Shown piece by piece: positions 44,318 through 52,700 of a DNA stretch of 64,000 nucleotides (positions are counted from its first letter, which is position 1; each line of letters starts with the position of its first letter). This DNA comes from JACRCG01 sp964524835 (GTDB lineage: Bacteria; Desulfobacterota; Desulfuromonadia; Geobacterales; Pseudopelobacteraceae). The notes beneath the pieces were generated by a model. It saw only the letters and a list, made by a program, of their open reading frames with translations. It had not been told where the DNA came from and did no database searches. The translations under genes and the position numbers were made by a program. The DNA lies in NCBI GenBank assembly GCA_964524835.1, contig CAZGEG010000014.1, positions 1 through 64,000 on the forward strand, written 5' to 3'.

Positions 44318-45075
44318 TGAGCGATCACAAGACCATGACATTGACACTGATCGTGTGGCGCCAGAAAAATGCCAGCGATGCAGGAAAATTCGAGACCTAT
44401 ACCGCTAAAAATATTACTGAGCACCACTCCTTTCTGGAGATGCTAGACTGTGTCAACGAAGATTTGATCCACGCAGGAAAAGATCCGATCGTTTTCGATC
44501 ACGACTGTCGTGAGGGTATCTGCGGCATGTGTTCTCAGGTTGTTAATGGGGCACCGCATGGCGGGCAGGACCGTACTACCGTCTGTCAGCTGCATATGCG
44601 TAAATTCAAGGACGGCGACACCATTTACATCGAGCCGTGGAGAGCCCGTGCATTCCCGATCATCCGCGACCTGATCGTCGATCGTTCCGCTCTGGACAAG
44701 ATCATCCAGGCCGGCGGCTACACCTCCTGTCATACCGGCGGTGTTGCCGACGGCAATGCGATCCTGATTCCCAAGCCGGTTGCTGATGAAGCTATGGACG
44801 CTGCAGAATGCGTCGGTTGTGGCGCATGCGTAGCCGGATGCCCTAACGGTGCGGCCATGCTGTTCACCGGTGCCAAGATTTCTCAGCTGGCGATTCTGCC
44901 ACAGGGCAAGGGCGAAGCGGCAGAGCGCGTCAGGAACATGACTGAAGCCATGACGGAATGCGGTTTCGGCAACTGTACCAACCATTACGAGTGCATGGCT
45001 GCCTGTCCGAAGGGGATCAACGTCAAGTTCATCGCCAGGATGAACCGCGAATTTATCAAGGCGCTGGTTGCCTGA
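44317..45075 (+). CDS. sdhB: Succinate dehydrogenase/fumarate reductase iron-sulfur subunit, 252 aa
   Basis: The Cys motifs for three clusters are in order: the 2Fe-2S site 'HDCREGICGMCSQ' with a later Cys in 'TTVCQLH' (about residues 65-90), the 4Fe-4S motif 'ECVGCGACVAGCPNGA' (about 166-181), and the third site 'CTNHYECMAACPKGI' (about 221-235). It passes electrons from the flavoprotein to the cytochrome b anchor. The ATG overlaps the flavoprotein stop by one base (TAATG), with AAGGAG upstream, and a strong terminator follows. Confidence 0.96.
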   Translation: MSDHKTMTLTLIVWRQKNASDAGKFETYTAKNITEHHSFLEMLDCVNEDLIHAGKDPIVFDHDCREGICGMCSQVVNGAPHGGQDRTTVCQLHMRKFKDGDTIYIEPWRARAFPIIRDLIVDRSALDKIIQAGGYTSCHTGGVADGNAILIPKPVADEAMDAAECVGCGACVAGCPNGAAMLFTGAKISQLAILPQGKGEAAERVRNMTEAMTECGFGNCTNHYECMAACPKGINVKFIARMNREFIKALVA

Positions 45076-45103
45076 TACTGTTACGTTTTCTGTTTTGTAC
45101 TTT

Positions 45104-45134
45104 CGGGGCGGCCAATCGGCTGCCCCGTTTTTTT
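45104..45134 (+). terminator. Rho-independent terminator of the frd/sdh operon
   Basis: CGGGGCGGCC and GGCTGCCCCG pair around AATC, followed by seven T. The hairpin sits directly before the GGAG ribosome-binding site of the Cas6-like gene, so readthrough at this terminator would be the simplest way to express that gene. Confidence 0.85.
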
Positions 45135-45147
45135 GGAGCTGATACGC

Positions 45148-46056
45148 GTGGAATTAGATTTTATTCGCATCGAATGTGAAATCAGTGCGGATTATCCTGC
45201 TCAACTAACCGCGGCACTCTACAATGAGTTGCGGAATTATGAAACGCATTTCAAGGCCTTATGCTGCCAGGCAGTGGAGGAGCCGTGTTATTCCTGCGCC
45301 CGGCAGGTCGTGTGCCCGTACCGGACTGTATTCGATCAGACATTGTCATCCGACCCGGAGGTAGTCCGGCTTCACCAGAAACCTTCGCTGCCATTCTCCT
45401 TGTATATAAGAGGAATTGACGACAACACATCAACCTGTACTGCAGGTCTTGTCGTTATAGGGACTGCGGTTAATCATCTGGCCGATTTTCATTCGGCGCT
45501 GCTCCGCATGGTTGAAGTGGCTGTCTCCTCCGTTCTGGCTCCTGCAGCATATACACTGCGTTCCTACAGCCTCGATTATCAGGGGGCGCGGTATGAAATT
45601 GCATCCGTAGCTTCGCTGCCTGAGGGGGTTATTCTGCTTTCCGGTCAGCATATCCTGCAGAATACTGTCCATGCCGACACAATCAGATTGTCGCTGATCT
45701 CGCCTCTGCGTCTGTTAAGCAACGGCTCGATTGCCCATTGCTTTGATTTCGGGGCCTTCTTCCGCTCACAACTGAGGCGCTGTTCCTCGCTCTGTTCATA
45801 TTACGGTTCAGGAAAGCTGGACCTGGACTTTGCTCTCCTGTCCGATGCGGCGCAAAAGGTTGCTGTTTTCGAAGACAAAACCCGCTATACTCAGCCCCCA
45901 TGGACGAAGCGTCAGAACCGGGCGGGCTTGACCGGCACGGTCGAATGTACCGGTCTTATTGAACCGATGCTTTCCCTGCTGCTCCTCGGCAGCTGTTTTA
46001 ACGCCGGTAAGAACGCCGCTTTCGGACATGGCTTTCATCAACTTGAGGTGCTTTGA
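45148..46056 (+). CDS. Orphan Cas6-like RAMP protein, 302 aa
   Basis: The C-terminal half, ending in 'GLIEPMLSLLLLGSCFNAGKNAAFGHGFHQLEVL', has the Gly-rich loop and fold ending of the CRISPR_Cas6 (PF10040-type) RAMP family. The N-terminal Cys block 'CYSCARQVVCPYRTVFDQ' followed by 'PSLPFSLYI' is, as I recall, seen in the same group of pre-crRNA endonucleases. No CRISPR repeats or other cas genes are in the window. The start is the GTG at 45148, with GGAG nine bases upstream, lying just after the frd terminator. The stop overlaps the region of the next lipoprotein start. The catalytic His cannot be assigned with confidence; the protein may bind RNA without cutting. Confidence 0.65.
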   Translation: MELDFIRIECEISADYPAQLTAALYNELRNYETHFKALCCQAVEEPCYSCARQVVCPYRTVFDQTLSSDPEVVRLHQKPSLPFSLYIRGIDDNTSTCTAGLVVIGTAVNHLADFHSALLRMVEVAVSSVLAPAAYTLRSYSLDYQGARYEIASVASLPEGVILLSGQHILQNTVHADTIRLSLISPLRLLSNGSIAHCFDFGAFFRSQLRRCSSLCSYYGSGKLDLDFALLSDAAQKVAVFEDKTRYTQPPWTKRQNRAGLTGTVECTGLIEPMLSLLLLGSCFNAGKNAAFGHGFHQLEVL

Positions 46057-46058
46057 TA

Positions 46059-46787
46059 ATGGTGTATTGCGTGTCGCAGCAGGTATGTATATTCGTAAAA
46101 ATTGGCCGCTTGGTGCTTCTTCTGTCAGCAATGGCCGCATTTCTCTCCGGCTGCCTGCCTGCACGCATACCTGCCGGAGTGAACTATGCCAGCGGTATGG
46201 TTGTTACCGCCCTATCCAGCAATGTATCGCTTTCCTACGCATCCTCCGACCGGAGCATTTCCGGCAGCGGGCTCCTTATGTTCCGGAAGCCTGATCAATT
46301 GCGGGTTGTCATACTTTCTCCTTTTGGTTCGGTGCTCCAGGAAATCTGCTTATCGGGTGAGCAGGTTACGATTATTGATTCCGGCAACGGCACGGCTTTC
46401 ACCGGTATCCAGGCTGACCTCCCGGTAAAAGGTGATTTCAGCGGCTGGCGGTACATCCACTGGCTGATCGACATAGATCCTCCTGATGCGTCACGGGGTA
46501 GCGCTGCCGTCCAGAGGATCAACAGGTTCGGGGAGACGGAAACAGCCGATTTTGAAAACGGATTGCTGGTATTGAAGAGAACCACGGCAGGCGGTTCCGT
46601 CAGATACGACGGGTATACTGATGTACAGGGAGTACCCTTTCCCATGAAAATCACCTACATAACCGCAGCCGGGGAGTCGTTTACGATTACCCTTGAAGAA
46701 CCTGAAATCAATGTGCCCCTTGCTGACAGTACTTTTACTCCAGATCTGGGTAAACTTCGCGTTTATCCGTTATCCGCCTTGAAGTGA
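46059..46787 (+). CDS. Outer-membrane lipoprotein of LolA/LolB-like fold (DUF4292-like), 242 aa
   Basis: A signal peptide with lipobox LSGC (Cys near residue 32). The following 'GSGLLMFRKPDQLRVVILSPFGSVLQEICLSGEQVTIID' resembles the lipid-binding half-barrel of LolB/DUF4292 proteins. True LolB receives lipoproteins from LolA at the outer membrane; whether this protein does so is inference. GAGGTG lies nine bases before the ATG at 46059, within the last codons of the Cas6-like gene, so the two genes are probably co-transcribed. Confidence 0.65.
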   Translation: MVYCVSQQVCIFVKIGRLVLLLSAMAAFLSGCLPARIPAGVNYASGMVVTALSSNVSLSYASSDRSISGSGLLMFRKPDQLRVVILSPFGSVLQEICLSGEQVTIIDSGNGTAFTGIQADLPVKGDFSGWRYIHWLIDIDPPDASRGSAAVQRINRFGETETADFENGLLVLKRTTAGGSVRYDGYTDVQGVPFPMKITYITAAGESFTITLEEPEINVPLADSTFTPDLGKLRVYPLSALK

Positions 46788-46827
46788 CAACGGAAGTTTG
46801 CTACAGTCACGAAAAAGGAAAACGAAC

Positions 46828-47022
46828 TTGACACATAATTTTGACAGTTATGTCGATTCATTGCAGGTTGACTTGAACCAGGCTCATGATACCGCCCGGG
46901 CGAAATTCACCTCCGGCGGAATGGTCAGTGAAAATGTTGCGGGCCGCGGTGCCGACGGACTCCACGTTCAGCTGCGTTCACTGGGGTACCTGCCTCAAGC
47001 AGTCGCTCTGGCCGACAATTAA
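46828..47022 (+). CDS. Small hypothetical protein, 64 aa
   Basis: The ORF is open from 46798, but AAGGA lies eight bases before a TTG at 46828, which gives the natural-looking N-terminus MTHNFDSYVDSLQVDL. The product is soluble, acidic in the first half and Gly-rich in the second ('VSENVAGRGADGLHV'), with no Cys or signal. It lies 40 bases after the LolB-like gene. The family is not named, although the composition looks conserved and coding. Confidence 0.5.
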   Translation: MTHNFDSYVDSLQVDLNQAHDTARAKFTSGGMVSENVAGRGADGLHVQLRSLGYLPQAVALADN

Positions 47023-47157
47023 CACCTATTCCGTTTGCAGTGGTGAAGGACACTCTTCCGGTTTTTCCGGGGGTGTCCTCCGCCTTGATCGATGACAAGC
47101 TGTTGACAAGTTTTTCTATGATGTCCGCAACATAATATTATATTTTGAAAGGTTTTT

Positions 47158-48351
47158 ATGAAGGTCATCATCCTGCTTGGCGATGGTATGTCGGATATTT
47201 CATATAGTGAACTCGGAAATAAATCTCCCCTGCAGTATGCTGCTACACCCAACATGGATTTTTTGGCTCGACATGGTCAAGTGGGTCTGGCTCATACGGT
47301 TCCGGCCGGCCTTCCACCCGGCAGCGACGTCGCCAATCTGTCGGTATTCGGCTATGATCCCCGCACCTGCTACACCGGTCGTTCGCCTCTTGAGGCGATC
47401 AGCATGGGAGTGGTCCTCGGCCCCGATGATGTTGCATTTCGCATGAATCTGGTGACGCTCAAACCCCAAGGGAATTCGATCTATATGCAGGACTTTTCGG
47501 CCGGGCACATCTCTACCGCAGAAGCCGGCGAGCTTGTCGATTCGCTCCAGAAGGAGCTTGGTTCCACGGAAATCGAGTTCCACGCCGGGGTGGGATACCG
47601 GCACCTGATGGTCTGGCGCGGTGGCAAAGACGGCATGCGTTCAACCCCACCCCACGACATTTCCGGCAAAGCGATACTCGATTCCCTCCCGAGCGGTGAT
47701 GGTGCGGATACCCTTGTTAACATCATGAATCATTCCCAGATGGTACTTCACAGTCATCCGATCAACGTGCGGCGCAAGGAACAGGGCCTTCTGCCTGCCA
47801 ACTCGGTCTGGCTCTGGGGGCACGGCAAGACCCCCCGGATTGAAACCTACCGGGAAAAGTTCGGCTTGTCCGGAGCGGTCATTTCGGCTGTCGATCTGAT
47901 CAAGGGGATCGGCATCTGTGCCGGGCTGGATATCGTCAACGTCGAAGGGGCCACCGGCTATATCGATACCAATTATCTCGGCAAGGGGCAGGCGGCTTTG
48001 GCTTCCCTGGAAAACCATGATTTCGTCTATGTGCATGTGGAAGCGCCGGACGAAGCTTCACACGCCGGCAACATGCAGCATAAACTTCAGGCTATCGAGG
48101 ATTTTGACCGTCAGGTCGTTGGAACAGTAATGGAAGGAATACGGAAATTCGGTGACTACGCCATTCTCTGTATGCCCGATCATCCGACGCCGGTAAAGCT
48201 GATGACCCATACAACAGATCCGGTACCGTTTGTCATCTATCGGGGTGGGGGAGGAGAGGGGAACGGCGCCTCTTCGTATGACGAAACCCAGGCCAAGGGG
48301 ACAGGACTGGTAGTGGAAGGTCATGAGCTCTTGCCGAAGCTGCTTTCGTGA
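47158..48351 (+). CDS. apgM: Cofactor-independent phosphoglycerate mutase, archaeal type, 397 aa
   Basis: An alkaline-phosphatase-fold enzyme. 'ILLGDGMSDISYSELGN' is the metal-binding start, 'PPGSDVANLSVFGYDP' carries the phosphoserine-forming Ser, 'YTGRSPLEAISMG' follows, and 'VHVEAPDEASHAGN' plus 'CMPDHPTPV' give the metal-binding Asp/His set. Length about 400 matches ApgM rather than the 510-residue bacterial GpmI. It interconverts 3- and 2-phosphoglycerate in glycolysis/gluconeogenesis. Last core gene before the accessory island. Confidence 0.93.
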   Translation: MKVIILLGDGMSDISYSELGNKSPLQYAATPNMDFLARHGQVGLAHTVPAGLPPGSDVANLSVFGYDPRTCYTGRSPLEAISMGVVLGPDDVAFRMNLVTLKPQGNSIYMQDFSAGHISTAEAGELVDSLQKELGSTEIEFHAGVGYRHLMVWRGGKDGMRSTPPHDISGKAILDSLPSGDGADTLVNIMNHSQMVLHSHPINVRRKEQGLLPANSVWLWGHGKTPRIETYREKFGLSGAVISAVDLIKGIGICAGLDIVNVEGATGYIDTNYLGKGQAALASLENHDFVYVHVEAPDEASHAGNMQHKLQAIEDFDRQVVGTVMEGIRKFGDYAILCMPDHPTPVKLMTHTTDPVPFVIYRGGGGEGNGASSYDETQAKGTGLVVEGHELLPKLLS

Positions 48352-48396
48352 TATAGTTTGCATGAGAAGGTTTAAACATAATTAAAGGGGTACAAA

Positions 48397-48612
48397 ATGC
48401 CACTTACAGCCGTTTATCAAAAAGTTGACGAAGGATATATAGCGTTCATTGAAGAGCTGCCTGGCGCCAACACTCAGGGAAAAACACTTGAGGAGGCTCG
48501 CGCCAACCTGGTGGAGGCGGTCGAAATGGTGATGGAAGCAAACCGTTACCTTGCCGAGGAACGTATCAAAGGATTGGACATTATCAGAGAACCATTTTTG
48601 CTTGCAGCATGA
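48397..48612 (+). CDS. hicB: HicB-family antitoxin, 71 aa
   Basis: The small degraded RNase H-like fold typical of HicB is visible: 'YQKVDEGYIAFIEELPGANTQGKTLEEARANLVEAVEMVMEAN'. The usual DNA-binding extension is missing or very short. HicB neutralises the HicA mRNA interferase and often represses the operon. AAAGGGG precedes the ATG. It comes first here, overlapping hicA by four bases, the reverse of the more common hicA-hicB order. Confidence 0.9.
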   Translation: MPLTAVYQKVDEGYIAFIEELPGANTQGKTLEEARANLVEAVEMVMEANRYLAEERIKGLDIIREPFLLAA

Positions 48613-48794
48613 AACGGATTGATCTGATTCGCTATTTGATTTCTCATGGTTGCGAATTGTTTCGAGAAGGTGGCAATCATTCCGTCTACATCAATCGTGG
48701 ATCACAACGTTCATCAGCAGTGCCCAGACACCGTGAGATTAATGATTATCTGGCAAAAAAAATTTGTCGCGATCTGCAGGTGCCTGAAATATAA
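48609..48794 (+). CDS. hicA: HicA-family mRNA interferase toxin, 61 aa
   Basis: A double-stranded-RNA-binding-like fold with the catalytic His in 'REGGNHSVYIN', followed by 'AVPRHREINDYLAKKICRDLQV', the HicA signature. Length is typical. HicA cleaves mRNA when released from HicB. The ATGA overlap with hicB ensures coupled translation. It sits at the left edge of the accessory island. Confidence 0.92.
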   Translation: MKRIDLIRYLISHGCELFREGGNHSVYINRGSQRSSAVPRHREINDYLAKKICRDLQVPEI

Positions 48795-49039
48795 CGTGTA
48801 TCCGCCGAAATTGCCCGGCACAGGAAACCGTAAGTCGCAAATCAACATTCTTCATCATACTCCCTTCCAAACACATTAAAACCTTGACATCTCTTTTCTG
48901 CCAGTATAAAAACTTTTAAAAAAAACGGTGAATCTTCCTCTTGACGAAAGGATGGCGGTCCGGATGGCTTACACGCTCGAAAATAACTGGAATGCCGCAC
49001 GGATAATGCTTGACACCAACAGGGCGGGGGAGCACGTTT

Positions 49040-49101
49040 CCTCACGCCTCACGCCTCACGCCTCACGCCTCACGCCTCACGCCTCACGCCTCACGCCTCA
49101 C
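49040..49101. repeat. Heptamer tandem repeat (CCTCACG)n running into the gap
   Basis: Nearly nine perfect copies of the 7-base unit CCTCACG are visible, ending at the first N. Because seven is not a multiple of three, any reading frame repeats every 21 bases. The true array length is unknown; the gap is probably caused by it. Confidence 0.9.
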
Positions 49102-49201
49102 NNNNNNNNNNNNNNNNNNNNNNNNNNNNNNNNNNNNNNNNNNNNNNNNNNNNNNNNNNNNNNNNNNNNNNNNNNNNNNNNNNNNNNNNNNNNNNNNNNN
49201 N
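49102..49201. other. Assembly gap (100 N)
   Basis: Exactly 100 N, the usual placeholder for a gap of unknown size. Nothing can be said about what lies between the repeat and the downstream DNA. Confidence 0.99.
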
Positions 49202-49734
49202 GCAGAACATTCGAAAATTCATCCATAGGGGCGCATGGCATGCACCCGCGGTTCAATATCACAGCCTCCCTGCTTTCGACATCTTCTCCTTCAAGGGGTG
49301 GATTAAAGAAGGGATGGTTTTTATTTCGACGCCGTATTTTCGTTAACGTGCCGGAGTAACGGCGTTATTGCGTTTGGAGTTAGTTGGAAAAAAACAAGGT
49401 GGAGGAGTTTCGTAAACACGTCCCCGAAATTTCCAAACAAGTCAACCAACTTAACTACGTTCCCCTTTTAGGGTTCGTTCAAACAATCTCGTCACCCGCC
49501 TTTACGAATATGTAAGGGGAACCGAAAAAGGAGGGCGAGTGATTGAATCTAGTCACCTGAATCACCCATAGCTGGAACGAACAGGGACTTGTCCTCGCAA
49601 TCAGCAGATTTCCGATTTTACGCTCTGCAACAATAGTTTCGACTTAACCTACTGCGAGTTTGATATGTAACAGGTCTTGAAGAAAACCTCGACTTATAAA
49701 TGAAATCCATGAAAGACCCAAGAGGAATAACCAC
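49202..49734. other. Noncoding stretch between gap and RHS gene
   Basis: No gene is recognised. The palindrome-like word at 49228-49247 (GGGGCGCATG/GCATGCACCC) resembles the REP-type hairpins seen between genes in related genomes. A word GGTTCGTTC near 49478 is echoed in reverse complement (GGAACGAAC) near 49572. AGAGGA eight bases before 49735 is the RHS ribosome-binding site. Confidence 0.4.
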
Positions 49735-52700
49735 ATGTACTTTCTGAGCCGAACAATCTACAGGATAATTCTCCTCACTATTTTAGCTATCATGTTTCAA
49801 GCCGGGACGGGGTATTGTGAAACATGTCAAGAGTTCCAACAATATGTTCAGCAACAGTTTGATACTATATACTCCCCAAAATACACTGACGGTTATTGCA
49901 AAGTCACACTTGAGACAACTCCAAATAAAAAGAATATTTGGCAGGACTGCGATTATCGATCTCTTGTCATAAAAGAAATCATATATTATTGCGGTGATAG
50001 GGTAATTACGAGTTGGGATGGTGGTATATCGACTCAATATTCTCTTCGCGAAAAACATGAGTATTGTGACGGACATATAACTGATGGGGAAATAACCTAT
50101 TCTTGTTCTTGCAACTGCCCATCAACATGGTTTTGCGGCGGCAATTTGTGTGGTGGAGTATTAGATATCCGAGATATCCGAAGCTCTGCAGACTGTTCCA
50201 AAAATGTAACTCACAATTTGCTAGTATCCTACAACATTCCCAATAATCTTAAGATCTCAACTCTCAGTGAAACCAGCACAATTTTTAACCCCTCCTCCGA
50301 CGGCAGTGTTGGCGTCAGCGGTACAATCACCGAATGTACCGACCAAGCCATATACTGGACTGCCACGGTAGCCGGGAGAACTTTCAGTGGCACGGGAGCG
50401 AGCCCATCATTTTTATGGGACGGCAAAGATAACAATGGACGGATAGTGCTAAGCGGAACCTACCAGATAATGGTTAGTGCCACGACTGCAGATGGAAAAA
50501 GCTCCGACTCAAAGAGCATTCCCATTACGGTAATATCGTCCTGCGACCTCACAGCCACATTAACCGGTCCTGGCAAAGATCTTCCGTTAGGTACTGGCAG
50601 TAGCTTTCAAATATCAGGTTCATATTCCACCTCTTCCAGCGATCCGGTCAATTGGGCACTCACACTTCCAGATGGCAGTATCACAAATGGCACTGGAATA
50701 CCTGGCAGCGCCACATGGAATGGTAATAATGCAAACGGCACTCTTGCTACTGCTGGTACTTATTCTGCGGTGTTTACCGTCACCAGCAGTACTGACAGCA
50801 CATGCGCAGCTACATCTACACTGCCTATAACCGTCACCCAGCCACCCGACCAGTGCGGCTTGTATGTTGATTTTGGCTCAACTGCCCACATGGCCAACGG
50901 TAATCTTTCACATTCACAAGAATTGTTTTCGTCGCGGGGTGGTGCTCTGCCTGCAGGTCTGACCCTATACTACAACAGTCTTGATCCCCATAACGGTTCT
51001 CTGGGGCGTGGCTGGAGTCATAGTTACAATGTGTCGTTGAAGGAAAACGATGACGGGTCGGTGCTGATCAGCGATGGCAACTGGAGGCATAAATATTATT
51101 CACTGTCTGAGAGTGGTTACGCAGGGCAGCCAGGTAATTATGCAACTCTTGAGGAGGTTATGGGGCCGGATGAAAATTATGTATTTACCCTCACATACAA
51201 AGACGGTCAGGTAAACACATTTAACGACGACGGCACACTCGCGGCCATCCGTGATCGCAATGGTAATACCACAACTCTTGCCTACTATGATGGCAGGCTT
51301 GACACGGTTACCGATCCATCAGGCCGTGTTGTCAGCTTTGCCTACGATAGCGCTAATCACATGACCTCGGTTACCGACCCCGCAGGGAACTACTACGCCT
51401 TTTCGGTCGGAACCTCCCTGAATTCAGTCACCCAGACGGACAGCGGCATATGGCAATACACCTACGACACCAACGGCTTCATGCTCTCCAAGTCCGATCC
51501 GGTCGGTAATGCTATCAACTATGCATACGACGACCAGCATCGGGTAATCGCCTCTACCGATCCCGAGGGGAGGATGAGGAACATCGCCTATCCCCGGACT
51601 AGCGACACTGTCAAAACCACCAAAACCACCAGCTTCACCGAGAAAAACGGCGGAGTGTGGAACTACAGCTACGACACCCAGAAGGGATATTTGCTTAGTA
51701 AGACCGATCCGCAGGGTGGCACCACATCCTACGCTTACGACACAAACGGCAACCGCACCGCCACCACGAACCCGGACGGTACAAGCACCTCGGCCAGCTA
51801 TGACAGCACTGGCAATATGCTCACCAGCACCGATGCCATGGGACAAACCACCGGCTACACCTACAACACCTTCGGCCAGGTGACGGGCATTGCCGATGCA
51901 CAAGGCGGGACCACGTCATACACCTACGATGCCAAAGGAAATATGACCGCGCTGACTGACCCTGCGGGTGGAATTACAAAATACGAATACGACTCAAAAG
52001 GCAATATCACTAATGTAACCGACGCGGCTGGCCAAACAACCAGCTTCACCTATGATCTGAAGGGCAACCTGGCTACTGTCACGGACAGCAGCGGCGCAAC
52101 CACAAGCTACACCTATGATAATGCAGGCAACGTAACCACCATCACCAACGCCAGGGGCGACATCACAAGATTTGTCTATGATGCCAGGAACCGGCTGATC
52201 AAGAGCATCGATCCGAATGGCAATGCTTCCCAGTATAGCTATGACGCCAACGGCAACAAACTCTCCGAGACCGACGCCAACGGCAACGTCACCCGTTTCG
52301 AGTACAATGCACAGAACCAGCTCATCAAAACCATCGACGCACTTGGCAATGTCACCACCTACGCTTATGGCGGCAGCGCCTGTCCCAGCTGCGGGGGCGG
52401 AAATGGGGAAAAGCTCACTTCACTTATCGATGCCAATGGCAACCTCACCAGCTACACCTACGACCAGCTCGGCAGACTGGAGAAAGAGAGCGATCCGAAA
52501 GGAAACGAGACCGCCTATGCTTACGACGCCAAAGGGAATCTCACGTCAAAGACCGACGCCAACGGCAACACGATCAATTACAGCTATGACGGTAACGGGA
52601 GACTCATCAAAAAGAGCTACCCGGACAACACCGAAGAAAGCTTTACCTACGACCCGAAAGGGAACATTCTCAGCGCCGTTAACAACAACATCACCTACAG

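Noticed and set aside
47048..47081. Hairpin with AGGACAC/GTGTCCT arms after the 64-residue gene
   Set aside because: No T-run follows, so it is not called a terminator; its role is unclear.
49040..49101. Tandem repeats that might suggest a CRISPR array
   Set aside because: The unit is seven bases with no spacers, so it is a simple tandem repeat.
48928..49101. Possible gene start reading towards the assembly gap
   Set aside because: No ribosome-binding site or family feature is seen, and the frame soon enters the heptamer repeat and the N run, so it cannot be supported.
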